The position numbers and the translations under genes were made by a program. The notes beneath the pieces were generated by a model that had not been told where the DNA came from, did not search any database, and saw only the letters and a list, made by a program, of their open reading frames with translations. From Allomyces macrogynus ATCC 38327 (taxonomy: Eukaryota; Blastocladiomycota; Blastocladiomycetes; Blastocladiales; Blastocladiaceae), in contig GG745328.1 of the NCBI GenBank assembly GCA_000151295.1, forward strand, positions 2,499,423 to 2,563,422: DNA of 64,000 nt, read 5' to 3'. Every line of letters begins with the position of its first letter. Position 1 is the stretch's first letter. Below, piece by piece: positions 20,639 through 31,837 of the stretch.

Positions 20639-21865
20639 ATGACCGTGCGCGCTTCACTTCGTCTCCTGCCAGCTTCGCTCCGCCGCTTTTCGGCCAGCAA
20701 CGCAATGGCGCACAGCAAATACGAATACGTGAAGGCCTTTGAGCGCGAGGACAAGCTCCTGCCCAACACTTGGATCGTCGTGCGCGTCGACGGCAAGGGA
20801 TTCCACAAGTACAGCGCACGTGCTTCGTCCAATACCCTGTGACCAAGCGCCAACTCTGACCGGCTCGCGCGTGCAGGTTCACCAAGGAGCACCAGTTTAC
20901 CAAGCCCAACGACATCACGGCGCTGCAGCTCATGAACCATGCGGCCGCGGCCGTCATGAAGGAAATCGACGACCTCACGCTCGCCTACGGCCAAAGCGAC
21001 GAGTACTCCTTCTTGTTCAAGCGCAACACCGACTACTACAGCCGACGTGAAGTGTACGCGCGGTCCCAGATTGCTATCGCGATTTGCTGCGACTGACCGT
21101 GCCGACCGCGGACGCGCGTGTATAGCAAACTCGCATCGGTCATTGGGTCGCTCTTCACGGCGCACTACGTTCTCGCTTGGAGCCGCTTCTTCCCGGACAA
21201 GCCGCTCACCAAACCGCCGGCGTTTGACGCGCGCGCTGTGCCCTACCCGTCGATCGAGAACGTGCGCGACTACTTTGCCTGGCGCCAGGCCGACTGTCAC
21301 ATCAACAATCTCTACAATACATCGTTTTGGGCACTGGTTCTCAAGGGTGGGCTGACGGAAAATGTGGCCATGAAGCGGTTGAGCGTGCGTACTCGTGGAG
21401 CGTAGTGCGAGTCGAGGGGTGATTCAAACCCAACACCGGACACTGATCACATCGCGCTGCGGTACATGTAGAAAACGGTGGCCAAGGACAAGAACGAGCT
21501 CCTCTTTTCCGAGTTTGGGATCAACTACAACGACGAGCCCGAAATGTTCAAAAAGGGGTCGACGCTTGTCAAGGAACTGGTGCGACGTGTCCCAGAGTAC
21601 ATCCATGCAGGCAGCATCCGCCGCATTCGCATCGCCGTCGGGTGGAGAAATCTCACTTCGGTCGTGGTCATTTGCCCAGAAACCGTTCACCAAGGAGAGC
21701 CGCGTGCCGATCAAGTATGCCGACCCCAAGTACCCCGTCGTGCGCGACGACGGCCCGGACCATGTCATCCAAGAAATCACGCGGCAGGAAACGGTCGTGA
21801 CGGAGCTGCACTGCAGCATCATTGACGAAGCATTTTGGAACGAGTACCCGCAAGCTGTCCAATAA
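20639..21865 (+). CDS. THG1: tRNA(His) guanylyltransferase THG1
   Basis: THG1 adds the extra G(-1) to the 5' end of tRNA-His by 3'-5' polymerisation. Exons 20639-20808, 20877-21053, 21126-21384, 21472-21579 and 21680-21865 give 299 residues. The palm-like catalytic domain is clear: WIVVRVDGKGFHKF with one metal-binding aspartate, then AYGQSDEYSF with the other, then DCHINNLYNTSFW and KDKNELLFSEFGINYN. The sequence before the internal ATG of MAHSKYEYVK (20705) is arginine/alanine-rich (MTVRASLRLLPASLRRFSAS) and looks like a mitochondrial presequence, so two starts could give two locations. Intron 4 contains the recurrent 10-mer on the opposite strand. The gene is convergent with MAK5, 66 bases away. 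Confidence 0.93.
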
Positions 21866-21931
21866 AGAGAGCGGCTGAGAGCAGTCAACAAAAATGTGAA
21901 TCACGCCAAACACCCCCAAACCGCAGAGCCT

Positions 21932-24782
21932 CTATGGCAGCTTCTTGGTCAGCTTCTTGCGCAGCGCCTTCAAGTCGTACGTCGCCGTGGTTGAACTGGC
22001 CGGCATCACCGAGTTGGTCGCGCTGTTGAGCGCCTGCGCTAGCTCGGGCCGTAGGTACTTCTTGGACGCGCCCTTGGGCAAAATTGTCTTGTCGAGCACG
22101 GCGTTCAGCTCGGCCTTGAGCGAATCGACCATGGTCTCGTGACGGATCCGCTTACGGCGCTCGCCCTCGTCTTCGTCCGAACTATTTGCACGACGTTGCC
22201 ATTTAAGGTCAGTCAATCAGCCCACCGCAAATGTTTCGCATCCGCAAATCAAATCGAGCCAACACTACGTACTCGTTCGCTTCCAAGTCGACCTCGAGCG
22301 CCTCGGCCGCGCGCTTCAGCCAGCTATCGTCGTGCGACTTCTTGGCCACCGTGTGCTCGGCCGACTCGATGCGGCGCGCGAGGTTGAACCGCTTGCGGAA
22401 CTCGCGCATGTACTGGTGCTCGATCGGGAACTCCTTGAGCGACGTCTTGTCAAGCTGGTCGCAAATCTTGCGGTAGGCCGGCAATTCCTTGGGCGCAACG
22501 AGCACAATCGACAAACCGGACGCATTGGCACGCGCGGTACGGCCCGACCGGTGCACATAGAGGTCGCTCGTCATGGGCACCTGGTAGTGAATGACGTGCT
22601 CAATGTTCTTGATATCGAGACCACGCGACGCCACGTCCGACGCAATCAAGATGCCGTTTTCGTTGGCGGCAAATCGCTCGAGGTTCTTCATGCGCTGCCG
22701 CTGCTGCATTTGTGCGTGCAGCGGGTAGACGGGGAGGCGGAGCAGCGAGAGCAGCGGCACGAGTCGGCGAATCGAGGCAATCGAGTTGACAAAGACGAGC
22801 GTGCGCCCCGGGTACCGCGTGAGCAAGTAGTAGAGGTGAATGTCCTTTTCCTCGGGCACGCAGTCGATCTTGGCCTCGATCAGGTTGCTCGTCGTCTTGT
22901 TGCTACCCGTCACGTCGACCGTCTCAAACGTCTTGAGGTTGAGCTTCTTGAGCAGCAGCTTGAGCGTAATCTCCTTGCCGCGGAACGAGTAGGTAGGGCC
23001 CGACGTTGGCAGTGTTGCCGAAAAGACAAACATTTGCCGCTTGCGCGGCGGCTTTTGCACCTTGACGGCCGACGGCAAGACCTTGAAGTTGGACTGCCAC
23101 TCCGTCGTCGACTCCTCCTTGGTCATCATGCCAATCAAGTTCTCGAGCTCCTTGAACTTGCCCTTTTCGAGCATCTTGTCGGCCTCGTCGAGCACAAAAA
23201 ACGGCACGTTGCGCACGTGGTCGCCGTCAAGCTGGCCCGACTCGAGCAGATCCCACAAACGACCGGGCGTCGCGACAATAATGTGCGGGCTCGACGCGAT
23301 CAATCGCCGCTGCTTTTCCTCGGAAAAGCCACCGACGAGCGTAATGATATTGACGCGGTTGAGCTTGTGCGAGTAAGAGAAGGGCTTGATCACGGCACGC
23401 AGATGGTCCGATATTTGCATGGCCAGTTCGCGCGTCGGCGACAGGACCAGACCGACGGGGTGCTTGATGACCACATCGCTCGACGCGAGGTAGTCGAGAA
23501 TCGGCAGACCAAACGCCAGCGTCTTCCCGGAACCGGTCTCGGCGGCACCGACGACGTTTTGCCGTTTCATGAGCGCGGCGGGCAGCGTCTGCGCCTGGAT
23601 CGCGGTCGGTTCGGTGAAGCCGAGGTCAGCAAGACCCTTGAGGAGCCACGGGTTGATGGTCGGTGCGACCTTCGTCCACGCCGACATGCCGTCGATGCCC
23701 TCGGGCTCGGGCAGTTCCGGGCGAGAGACTGGAGCGGACGGATCGACGGGTTCGGGTTGCGCAGAAGCAGATGCGGCCTCGGCATCATCGTCGTCGGCAT
23801 CGGCGGCGTCCTCGTCGTTCGAAGCGGAATCGGCGTCAGCGTCCACCGTTGGCGGATCGCGCACGCTGTCGGCGTCGTCGGAATCCTCCTCCTCGTCGAC
23901 TTCTTCATCGACATTGTCCGAATTAGCGTCGCTCATGTGCACGTCGCCGTCAGCGTCGTCGCTCACATCACCGTGCTCCGAGTCCGAATCAAGGGTCATG
24001 TCCGCGACATGGTCGGCGGCGTCCGACTCATCGCCCGAGCCATCGCCCGACCCCTGCTGCTCCATTGCGCGCCTCTTGGCGTCCTCGCGCGCGAGCCGCT
24101 TGACGACCTCCGGGTCGTCGTCGGGCAAGACCGTATCGACGTGAACAAAACCCATCTTGGCCATCATCTCGTCGTCGAGGCCCTCCTCGAGGGTCGCCTC
24201 CTTGCTCTTGACGGGCTTGAAAGATTTTGTTTTCTACAAACCACCACGGAGCCATGAGCACGGTGCTTATTGCGCAACGAGTTCAGGATCGTTCGCTCGT
24301 ACCTTGAACACGATTTGCTTGCCCGCGCGACCGGCATACTCCTTGGTCACGACATCCACGCCGCTCAGCTCCTCGAGACACATGAACCCGCCCATGTCGT
24401 CGGCGCCCGTGAGCAGCGCGCCCTCCGGAATCGCAACCTCCTTCCATCCCCACCCGTTGATCTCGTCGAGCATCAGCGCCTCCTCGGTCGACGTCGTTGA
24501 GCTCGCATCGCTCGCGTCGGCAGCGGTGGTCGCCCTGGCCTTGCCGGTTTTCGAGTTATTGCCCTTACCCTTGGGTTTTGGCTTGCCCTTCCCCTTGGCT
24601 TTGGCCTTGCTCGTGGCGGCGGGCTTGGCGTCCACACGCGCCTTTTTCGGTGCGGGCTTGTCGGACGCGTCGGACGGAGTGGAGTTAGCTGCCGACGCAG
24701 GTGCGGCCGCCGAGTCCTGCACGTCGGCGATCTTGCGCTTCTTCGCTCCCTTTTTTGCTGGTGCTGGTGTTGCTGCCGCCAT
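21932..24782 (-). CDS. MAK5: DEAD-box RNA helicase of the MAK5/DDX24 family
   Basis: MAK5/DDX24 is a nucleolar ATP-dependent helicase for large ribosomal subunit assembly. Exons 24303-24782, 22273-24233 and 21932-22181 (minus) give 896 residues. The first exon carries the family N-terminal block WKEVAIPEGALL...GGFMCLEELSGVDVV after an A/K-rich, basic stretch. An acidic linker follows, then the helicase core: Q-motif FTEPTAIQAQ, Walker A AETGSGKT, PTRELA, TPGRL, DEAD, SATL, the family-specific insert between the lobes, ASDVASRGLD, and HRSGRTARA. The C-terminal exon is basic (KALRKKLTKKLP). Introns start GTACGA and GTACGT. A long ORF on the opposite strand (22332-24257) is a shadow of this gene. 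Confidence 0.95.
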
Positions 24783-26183
24783 GGTTGATGCTCGTCGTGA
24801 ATGTCGCGAATCGCGAGATGGCCAGGTGAGCGGTCTGGCGAGCGATCACCGTGCGCGTAAGTCACATTTACGCATGTGACTGGTTGCCACTTGCATCCCT
24901 TTCGCTGTGTCTGAGTCACCCTCATCCGGCAGTCCCGTCACGGAAGCGATCACCAGGCTGATCCTACTTTCTCGCCTCTCTCTCGCCCCTCCCTACGCCC
25001 TGTCGACTACCACCATCCAGGGATTCACCCGCCGAAAACGCCAGCGTGCGGAACGCACGCGGAAATCAAATGGAGAAATTACCAGCACTCTTCTCCACCC
25101 AACGTTTCAGTTTCTTTCTTGTTTTCCACGCAACCCACGCGTTGCTGGCCCGCGCTGTCAGGAGCCGAGAGTTGGCTTCTCGATGACGTGGGAGTCTTGT
25201 TGTGACGCGTCCAGGCTTTGGCAGCTACCTGCAGCTACGCGAGCGCATGACGCCTGCGTTGCAGAGCCAACGAGTGAGCGGCAATCTGGTCGCAAAAGCT
25301 TCTGCTCTCCCTCTCTCACGACTCTCGCGGCTCTCGTGGGTCCATTCAACAATGGCACGCTTGACGAAGCCGTACGTTTCGAAGCCAAGCAACTCGCGTC
25401 CGACCACTTCTATCAAGCCGCTCGCGACACGAAACGCGACGTCGAGGAACGCGCCTGCCGCTCCGTTTAACAGCACTTCGGACCGCACGCGCGCGCATGG
25501 CCGAGTGATCGACAAATAATTCGTTGGCGTGTTGTTTATATTTGTGTTTCGGTTCTCATGCAGGAGAAAGGGGAGGTTTATCTTGATGAAGGAGGTCATG
25601 GCGTTGCTGCTCCAGAGTGGAGCAGAGCATTCCTACCTTCTGACAGTGATCAGAAGCCCTTCATCAAATCGCCACAATGGTCCTATACACTCAAGGATTT
25701 CAAATGAATAGTTTCCAACCTGTCTTCTCCACCCGATATATTTTCTTTCCTACGGCGCATACTTTATACGCGTCGTCTTTTGCGTCACGGTCTTGCCAGG
25801 CACTAGTGTGCAATGCTGCGACCCGCGCTCACGCCGTCGAGGAGCGCGCGTGCGTGACTGAGGAACGTGCACTCGCTGCTGAGGACCGTGCGCGCATCGC
25901 CGAAAAACGCGCGCGGATGGCCGAGGAGCGCGAGTTTGCCGTGACGTGTGCCGCCTAGTCGCGGGTGGAAGCGGCAGCACACGCTCTCGAAGAGTACGTG
26001 GTAATGCGCGCCAACAAGAGGCGCGTGCAACGTGAGGCATTGGAATTGGGATTGGGCCCGAGTCGGGTTCATGAGGTACCGAGGTTCCCCAGAAGGAGTA
26101 ATACACACTTTGTCGGCGTGTTCTTTCTATCTGGGCTTCGGTTTTCACGTCGGAGGGGGGGGGGGGGGGTCAGAACTAATGAA
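24783..26183. other. gene-poor stretch with two diverged repeat copies and coiled-coil ORF relics
   Basis: No complete gene is supported here. Two copies of a roughly 38-base string (25523-25560 and 26112-26149, 30 of 38 bases identical by eye) encode similar peptides on the plus strand (FVGVLFIFVFRFS and FVGVFFLSGLRFS). Each lies downstream of an E/R/A-rich stretch; the second (about 25820-25955) contains an imperfect repeat of the type EERAxxAEDRARIAEKRA that would form a coiled coil but meets a TAG at 25957. Copies of the recurrent 10-mer lie at 25091-25100 and 25725-25734. A G-run is at about 26157-26169. This looks like decayed local duplications. Confidence 0.4.
24860..24881. promoter_or_regulatory. 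inverted repeat AGTCACAT-6-ATGTGACT upstream of MAK5
   Basis: Perfect 8-base arms at 24860-24867 and 24874-24881 flank a 6-base spacer (TTACGC). The element lies 78 bases before the MAK5 ATG. A dyad of this size is typical of a dimeric transcription-factor site, but I cannot name the factor. Confidence 0.45.
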
Positions 26184-26812
26184 TCAGAGGCGCTGATGTG
26201 TCTGCTCATTCTTCAAGTTTGGTGGGTGCGGGATGGCGCTGGCACTCTTGCTTGATGCACTAACGTCCAAATTGTCGACAAACAAATCGGAAACGCTCAC
26301 CCTCCATGCCCTCCAGCGGTCCCAAAGATCATAGACCTTGATATTGAAAGTGAAAACTGTTTTCTCCACCCGAAATTGGCTCGCAGAGCAGTCAGACGAC
26401 ATATCGGCACAGGTATCCAGGCCAGATAATGCAGGCAACCTATGATCTGTATTCACATTGGCTGACCACTCTGGACTGCGCGCCGAGGAGTCGGCCCTAC
26501 GCACCCCGCCGTCAACCAGCAAGGACGGCCATTTGAGGACCAACGTGACGCCTGGCGTTGACCACGAGCGCATACCCGCCAATTGCGTCCTGGTGCCCAA
26601 CTACTCATCGTCCGTTTCATCCCACGCGCCGCCAAAGCCTCGTCCGCATCCGAGAACCAATCGCCGTCGCCAGCGTCATCCCACGCGTCGTCGTCGTGCG
26701 CATCATTAAAGACAGAGAAGTCCTCATCATACTCGTCGTCAAACGACTCGTAGACGTATCCGACCGAGAGCGAGCCCATCAAGACGGACGCTACCAAGAG
26801 GGGCGGAAGCAT
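26184..26812 (-). CDS. possible small secreted or membrane-anchored acidic protein, structure unresolved
   Basis: An ATG at 26812 opens a minus-strand frame with a hydrophobic start (MLPPLLVASVLMGSLSVGYV) followed by a very acidic stretch (ESFDDEYDEDFSVFNDAHD, then DDDAWDDAGDGDWF). The frame continues to a stop at 26453. A different frame on the same strand stays open from about 26577 down to 26184 and could be a downstream exon if an intron starts at GTATGC near 26575. I cannot fix the splice pattern and see no known domain. The 10-mer at 26362-26371 lies within the second frame. This may be a fast-evolving secreted protein or chance ORFs. Confidence 0.3.
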
Positions 26813-27180
26813 GAGTTTTGTAAATCATGCCATGGCGCCAATAGATCGAAACGGAAAAAGAACATGATAAAGAGCCGCGCTTGACTGTTTTGAAACACTC
26901 CTGGATCTGCCTCTCAAATTTGGTCAACGGATGTCCATCGCATACACATGAACACGCATTGATCGTTGTGCGAAAGGCGAGTGGGTTACAGGGGCGTCGG
27001 ATGGCACACCACACGCGCTACGCCATTACCGACCGCCATGTTCGGAACAGCGTTACTCATTCATCTGGTGGCAACACGGTACAAAAAAAAGGTAGGACAC
27101 GCACTCGGCGCCTGAGGTTTGGCAGGGGAGGGGGCTTGTGGAAAATCACCCTCAAGTCCTTGACCCGTATTACCGACTCC
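26813..27180. other. gap in the gene-poor region
   Basis: Nothing with a recognisable domain is seen here. Short ORFs exist on both strands. The right part may hold 3' sequence of the broken secreted-protein gene to its right. Confidence 0.3.
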
Positions 27181-27769
27181 TCGTTGCACGTCCGGTAAAA
27201 ATGCGGTCGTGCGTGATCTTGAGCATGGGCTTGAACGAAAATAGGTTCACGGCCAACACGGGCACCGTGTCCTGAAGTGACATTCTCGCACTCTGCACCA
27301 TAGCAACTCTTGATCACGTCGTACTGCGCAACGCCATCTGTGAGCTCAATCACGCGCGAGCTGGTCGTGCAAATGGGCCGCTCAAGCGCCGACGAGAGCT
27401 TGGTCTTGGGCACCTTGGCCCACGCCGAAAATGTGGCCGTGATCGTGATGGACTGGATGTCGTCTGGCAGCTTGCGCATGGGCTTCATGTAGAGAAGCCG
27501 TACGTGTCCGGCCGGCTGGACGCCACCGCGCCACAATGGATCAATTGAATCCACCTGTCTGGGGAACGCGTCGTGGTCCTGGACGGGTAATTGGGAACCG
27601 CGAACGCAATCAGGTCGGTGTACAGAATCGTATCGGCTGCACGAGCCGACGTCATGATCTGCACTTGCGCGACGCTGGCCGTATCCACGAACGCGACGCT
27701 GGCCGTGTCCACGAACGCGACGCTGACAACCAAGACGAGCAGAAACATAATCGTTGCGGGCTTGTTCAT
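27181..27769 (-). pseudogene. secreted-protein gene with frame breaks
   Basis: The minus-strand ATG at 27769 starts a signal peptide (MNKPATIMFLLVLVVSVAF) that includes two tandem 24-base repeats encoding ASVAFVDT. Reading continues naturally as ADTILYTDLIAF. Near 27575-27610 the sensible frame changes to QLPVQDHDAFPRQ and then MKPMRKLPDDIQSITITATF. Near 27265-27280 it changes again to DTVPVLAVNLFSFKPMLK, with a stop or possible 5' splice site (GTAATA) near 27190. Introns of only 44-46 bases could explain both changes, but that is shorter than every well-supported intron here. Indels in the assembly or decay are likelier. An N-glycosylation sequon (NVT) is present. No family is recognised. 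A TATA box lies upstream. Confidence 0.45.
27671..27718. repeat. two tandem 24-base repeats inside the signal-peptide region
   Basis: Two units (27671-27694 and 27695-27718) differ at one base and encode ASVAFVDT twice on the minus strand, within or just after the hydrophobic core of the putative signal peptide. Part of a third unit follows. Confidence 0.7.
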
Positions 27770-27934
27770 GGTGACGGCGGTCGTGCGGATTGAGATGTCT
27801 GTCGTGCGGATTGGCGCAGCGTGGCCGGATCAGGGCTGGTTGTTGGGTTGATCAGTTGCGCGTGCGCTTTAGCCGACACGTTCATGTCGCTTGGTGATGA
27901 GGAGGTGGGCCGGAGAGTGAGGGGCGAATGCAGC

Positions 27935-27941
27935 AATTTAT
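27935..27941 (-). promoter_or_regulatory. TATA box (TATAAAT) for the secreted-protein gene
   Basis: The minus strand reads CGCGTATAAATTGC about 165 bases before the ATG at 27769. It is one of few clean TATA boxes in the window and supports minus-strand transcription of the broken gene. Confidence 0.45.
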
Positions 27942-28201
27942 ACGCGGCCGTGGATAGCAGAGTGGTGCATGGCAAGGCCCATGGTCGTCGTGCTGGCGGT
28001 GGCCACATGGGTGCCATCCTCGCGCGTGCTGGAGTGCGTGGGAGTGGTTGCCAAGCTCGTCGTCGCGCGTGACCGCTCAGTGTGGGTCGCGCAGGGACGC
28101 GGTGTGAGACGTGTCGAGGCCACCAAGACCTCCTCACCGAGAAGAGATCTGATGAAGCAAGTGTCGCTAGAAGAAAAAAGAAATGGCTGAGTATATTCGC
28201 C

Positions 28202-31200
28202 CTAGCCCATTCCATTCATGTTGCGAAACGCTGCATATCGATCGCCTAGACAATGGGACAGGTCAGCCGCGGGTCGGTGAGGGGAGCAAATCCATGTAAA
28301 TCGCACGCACCGGCAGCCTGTTGTTGCTGGTACTGCTGCTGCTGCATCGCCGCCATTTGCGCCTGCGTCAGCTGCATGCCCATGTACGACGCACCCGGTT
28401 GGCCTGGGTACGCGTAGCCAAGCCCGGCATTCGACACGCCGCCCGCCGGTATCCCCGCGATCCCGGGCATGCCCCCCTGTATCCCGCCCATGGCCGCGAG
28501 GTTTGCGCCCTGCGAGACCGAGTGCGCCATGGACATCGCCCCGGGTCGCGCTTGCGCGCCTGCACCGGCTGCGAGCGGTGTGCCGAACGGATTATCCGGG
28601 GCTGCAAGTACGTCAAACGTTTGAAAGTGAGATGATGCACGAGGTCGGCAAGCAGCGAAGATAGGATACGGAATCACAACGTACTCGCGTGCTGCCAATT
28701 CGCGGCGCGACCCGTCTGGTTCACGGGCACGGCGCCGGCGAGCCCCTGCGGATGCACTCCACCCGACGCACTCGCCATCATTCCGGGCATCGTCCCCATC
28801 CCCATGCCCGATTGCACGCCTATCATCCCCGGCACGGCACCGACACCCGGCATTGCGCCACCCGCCGCGGCCATAGCCATCATCTGTTGCTGCTGGCGCT
28901 GCAGCGCGACCATCTGTTCCTGCGTCATCCCCGCTGGGACCTGGTTCATGCCCATGTTCATCGCGCCGAGCGACGCGGGACCGAGGATCGGGTTCGTCAC
29001 GCCGTTAGCCGCTGCCGCCGCTGAGCCCATACCGGCGGCGGCGGCGGGTGTCGGTGTTACCGTCTTGGTCGGAATGAAACCTGGGCGAGTTCCTTGTGTC
29101 GGAATGAGCGGCGCCGGCAACGACCGGTTCGGCTGCATGACGGGCATGGGCGCAGCAACTGGAGCGGCAACAGGTGCCGCCACGGGCCGCACAGCCGCGG
29201 GGATAACCGGCACGGCTCCCGGGACAGCTGTCGGATTCGCGCGGTCCTGGACTGGAGGCCGCATCCCAGTCGACTGCACCGGCAAGCCCGACGTCGAGCG
29301 CGGCATTCTTGCGGCAGGTTGGGCCGTCGACGACGTCGACACACTTGCGCGTCGCGGCATATCAGCAGGCCGGGCCGTGCTCGACACCAAAGCCGTCGGC
29401 GCGGCACCCGCAGGCTTGCCAGTCTTGCCGCTTGCCCGCGTTCGCACGCGCCAGTTCCTCTTGCTGCAACCGCCGCGCCAGATCCTCGTCGCTCTTGAGC
29501 TGGCTCGCCGACTGGTCCGACAGCTTGACGCGTTCCTGGAAGTACTGCTCGATCCGCGCGAGGTTTTGCGTGGTCAAGTCGGCCTCGCGCTGCTGGATCT
29601 GCGTCTTGTTGGTCGTGAGCCGCTTTTGGATGCGGAGAATGTCACCCTCCTTGACACCGAGCCCCTTGAGAATATCGCGCGTCAGTTCGGGCAAGAACGA
29701 CTCGTCGAGCTTTTCCGCGACAAAGTGGAAGGCGTAAGTATGCGCGTCTTGCGGGTCGACACCGCACGACGTCAGGAACGGGAGCCAGTCGAACCCGCCG
29801 TACATGGTACTGCGGCCGCCACCGCCTGTCACCAACGGCGTGCTGACACTGCTGGGTTTCGCGGCTGGAGCGGCTGGAACAAGCGAGGCCGGAGGCGGGA
29901 TTCCCTTGAGCTTGTAGGCGAGAACCTGGTCGTCGGTACACAGTGCCGCAATCGGCACGTCGATTCGCGCACCGTTCGTCTTGTGTAGCTTGACCTTGCC
30001 GTCGACAAAATCAACAAACGTGGCCTCGGTGCGGTGCTGGCCCGACGTGTCGAGCCAAATGCGGACCTTGGCCGGGTCGGGCATGTCCTTGGCAGCTGAG
30101 CCAATCGAGTTCGATCCCGTCGAGTTGGCTGCAACGGGCGCGGCGGTCGGGCGAGCTGGTGACGATGGACGGCGCGGCAGTGGAGGTCGCGCGGGTAATG
30201 CAGGCGGCGTGGCTGCTGCTGCGGCCTCTTCCACTTCGCGCTGCTGTCGCTCGCGTTCCTGGCGGTCGCGTTCCTGGCGGTCGCGCTCAAGTCGCTCGCG
30301 CCGCTCACGCTCTGCACGCGCCTGTTGCTCGGCCTCCTCGGATGCACGCCGTGCCGCCGCCTCCTCTTGCGCGCGTCGGACGCGCTCCTCTTCGGCCTCG
30401 CGCTCGCGGCGGATCCGGTCAGCGTTCTCCCTTTCGCGCGCCTGGGCCGAGAGAGCGCTTGCGAGTGCGTCCAGTGCCGGAATGGCCGGAGGGGCGGCCG
30501 CGATAACCGGCTGGGCCGCGAGCGGCGGCGGTACTGGTGCAGTAACCGGAATGACGGGCTTCGCCGGCAATGCAGGTGCTGCCGTTGCTACCGCTGCTGG
30601 TGTCGCTGTCGCTGCCGCAGCAGGCGACTTGCCAACCTCCTTGAACTGCAGATACCCGCGCGGAACAAACCCTTCCTTGTTTGATCGGTCTTTCTTGCTC
30701 GAAATGATGCGCACTTTACACCAGTCCAGGTCCGCGTCTTCAATCACGAGACAGTTTTCGCCCTCGTGAATATCGAGGTCGTCGGGTTCGACGGGATCGT
30801 AGTCGTAGAGCGCCGTTGCGATCTTAGGCGGGCCAAGGGGTTTCGCGGCGGGTGGAGGGGCTGGGAGAGCGGGTGCAGCTGCAACGGGTTCGGGGACCGC
30901 ACTGGCGGGCGCGGCGTCGCCGCGTTCCTCGACGTAGTTGGCCGGTACGAGACCGAACGCAGGGCCACGCTGCGCGACGACCCAGTCGTCCGGGAGCACT
31001 TCGAGCACGTCGAGCGCGTCGTTTTCGCGCACGGTCAGTTCGTCGTCGTTGGTCGCGTCGTAGTCGTAGAGCGCAACGGCATGGTAGAGCACGGGGGCCT
31101 ACAAACGGGCCATGATCGTGTGAGCGGCGCCGCCGGCATGTTGGTCGATCCACGAGCGTGGACGGTACAGGCTCGACGTAGTTTTCGGGAACGTTTCCGG

Positions 31201-31363
31201 TCAAGTCGGCCTGGCCGTCCGGTCCCTTGACCGAGCACAGAAGCCAGTCGGGTTCGGGTTCGCCGATCACATAGAGGAGCTGGCCTTCGTGCACAGCCAG
31301 CTCGTCGTCGTGCTGCGCGTCGTAGTCATAGGCGGCGCGCACGACGCGTAGGATCGGCGCCAT
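28202..31363 (-). CDS. SLA1: SLA1-like endocytic adaptor (three SH3 domains, SHD1, SHD2)
   Basis: SLA1 couples cargo and clathrin to Arp2/3-driven actin at endocytic sites. Exons (minus) 31169-31363, 28685-31098, 28311-28601 and 28202-28245 give about 980 residues. SH3-1 reads RAAYDYDAQHDDEL...NYVEP, SH3-2 reads VALYDYDATNDDEL...NYVEE, and SH3-3 reads TALYDYDPVEPDDL. A basic coiled-coil linker follows, then SHD1 (KVRIWLDTSGQHRTEATFVD), the NPFxD-binding domain, and SHD2 (FDWLPFLTSCGVD), a SAM-like fold. The C-terminal half is a Met/Gly/Pro/Gln-rich tail with NPFGT and ends RYAAFRNMNG. One extra base between about 29405 and 29450 breaks the frame after LQQEELARANAG; the protein resumes in the next frame. 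Introns start GTACCG, GTACGT and GTGCGT. Confidence 0.9.
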
Positions 31364-31837
31364 TATTCCCTTGCTTTTTTTTTGTTCGTGCTTGGGCGGT
31401 TTAGAAAAGTTATTGCCCCAGGGCTGGCGATCGACGGAGTTGAGGGGTGCAGAAGGGACAGCGGACTTGGCCTTGAGCCAGGTCCCAGCGGGAGCGGATC
31501 GCTGCAAGATCGAGCCAGCGCTGAATGAAATGCAGCAAGTGTCGCGCTGCCAACGTTTGTCAAGAGATTGTTGGTGCGTGAAGTCGACAACGGAAACGAC
31601 GTTGCAAGGTGCTTTGGCCTTTCGACGTGGTGCTGAAGCATAGTCGTGACCGCGTTGTGGCGCGTCTCGCGCTTACGATTTCCTCCTGCCGATCCATCCA
31701 CGGCCAGCTTGAACCAAAATGCAATGTTCATTATCCACCACCAACGATTTCCATTCCATTGCTATGTACATAATTACAATCTCTGGGTATGTAAATCGGC
31801 GCCGGCACAACTCATCCATGCTGCCCAATGCAGCCCG
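31364..31837. promoter_or_regulatory. upstream region of SLA1
   Basis: This 474-base stretch lies between two minus-strand genes. A T-run sits just before the SLA1 start on the template side. No clear promoter box or gene was seen. Confidence 0.35.

Noticed and set aside
22332..24257. 641-codon ORF on the plus strand opposite MAK5
   Set aside because: It is antisense to a certain helicase gene, has a skewed Arg/Leu/Val/Glu composition typical of GC-rich shadow frames, and shows no domain.
27560..27610. A 44-base intron joining the first two frames of the secreted-protein gene
   Set aside because: It restores the frame but is shorter than every well-supported intron here and lacks a clear branch point. 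Kept only as an alternative.
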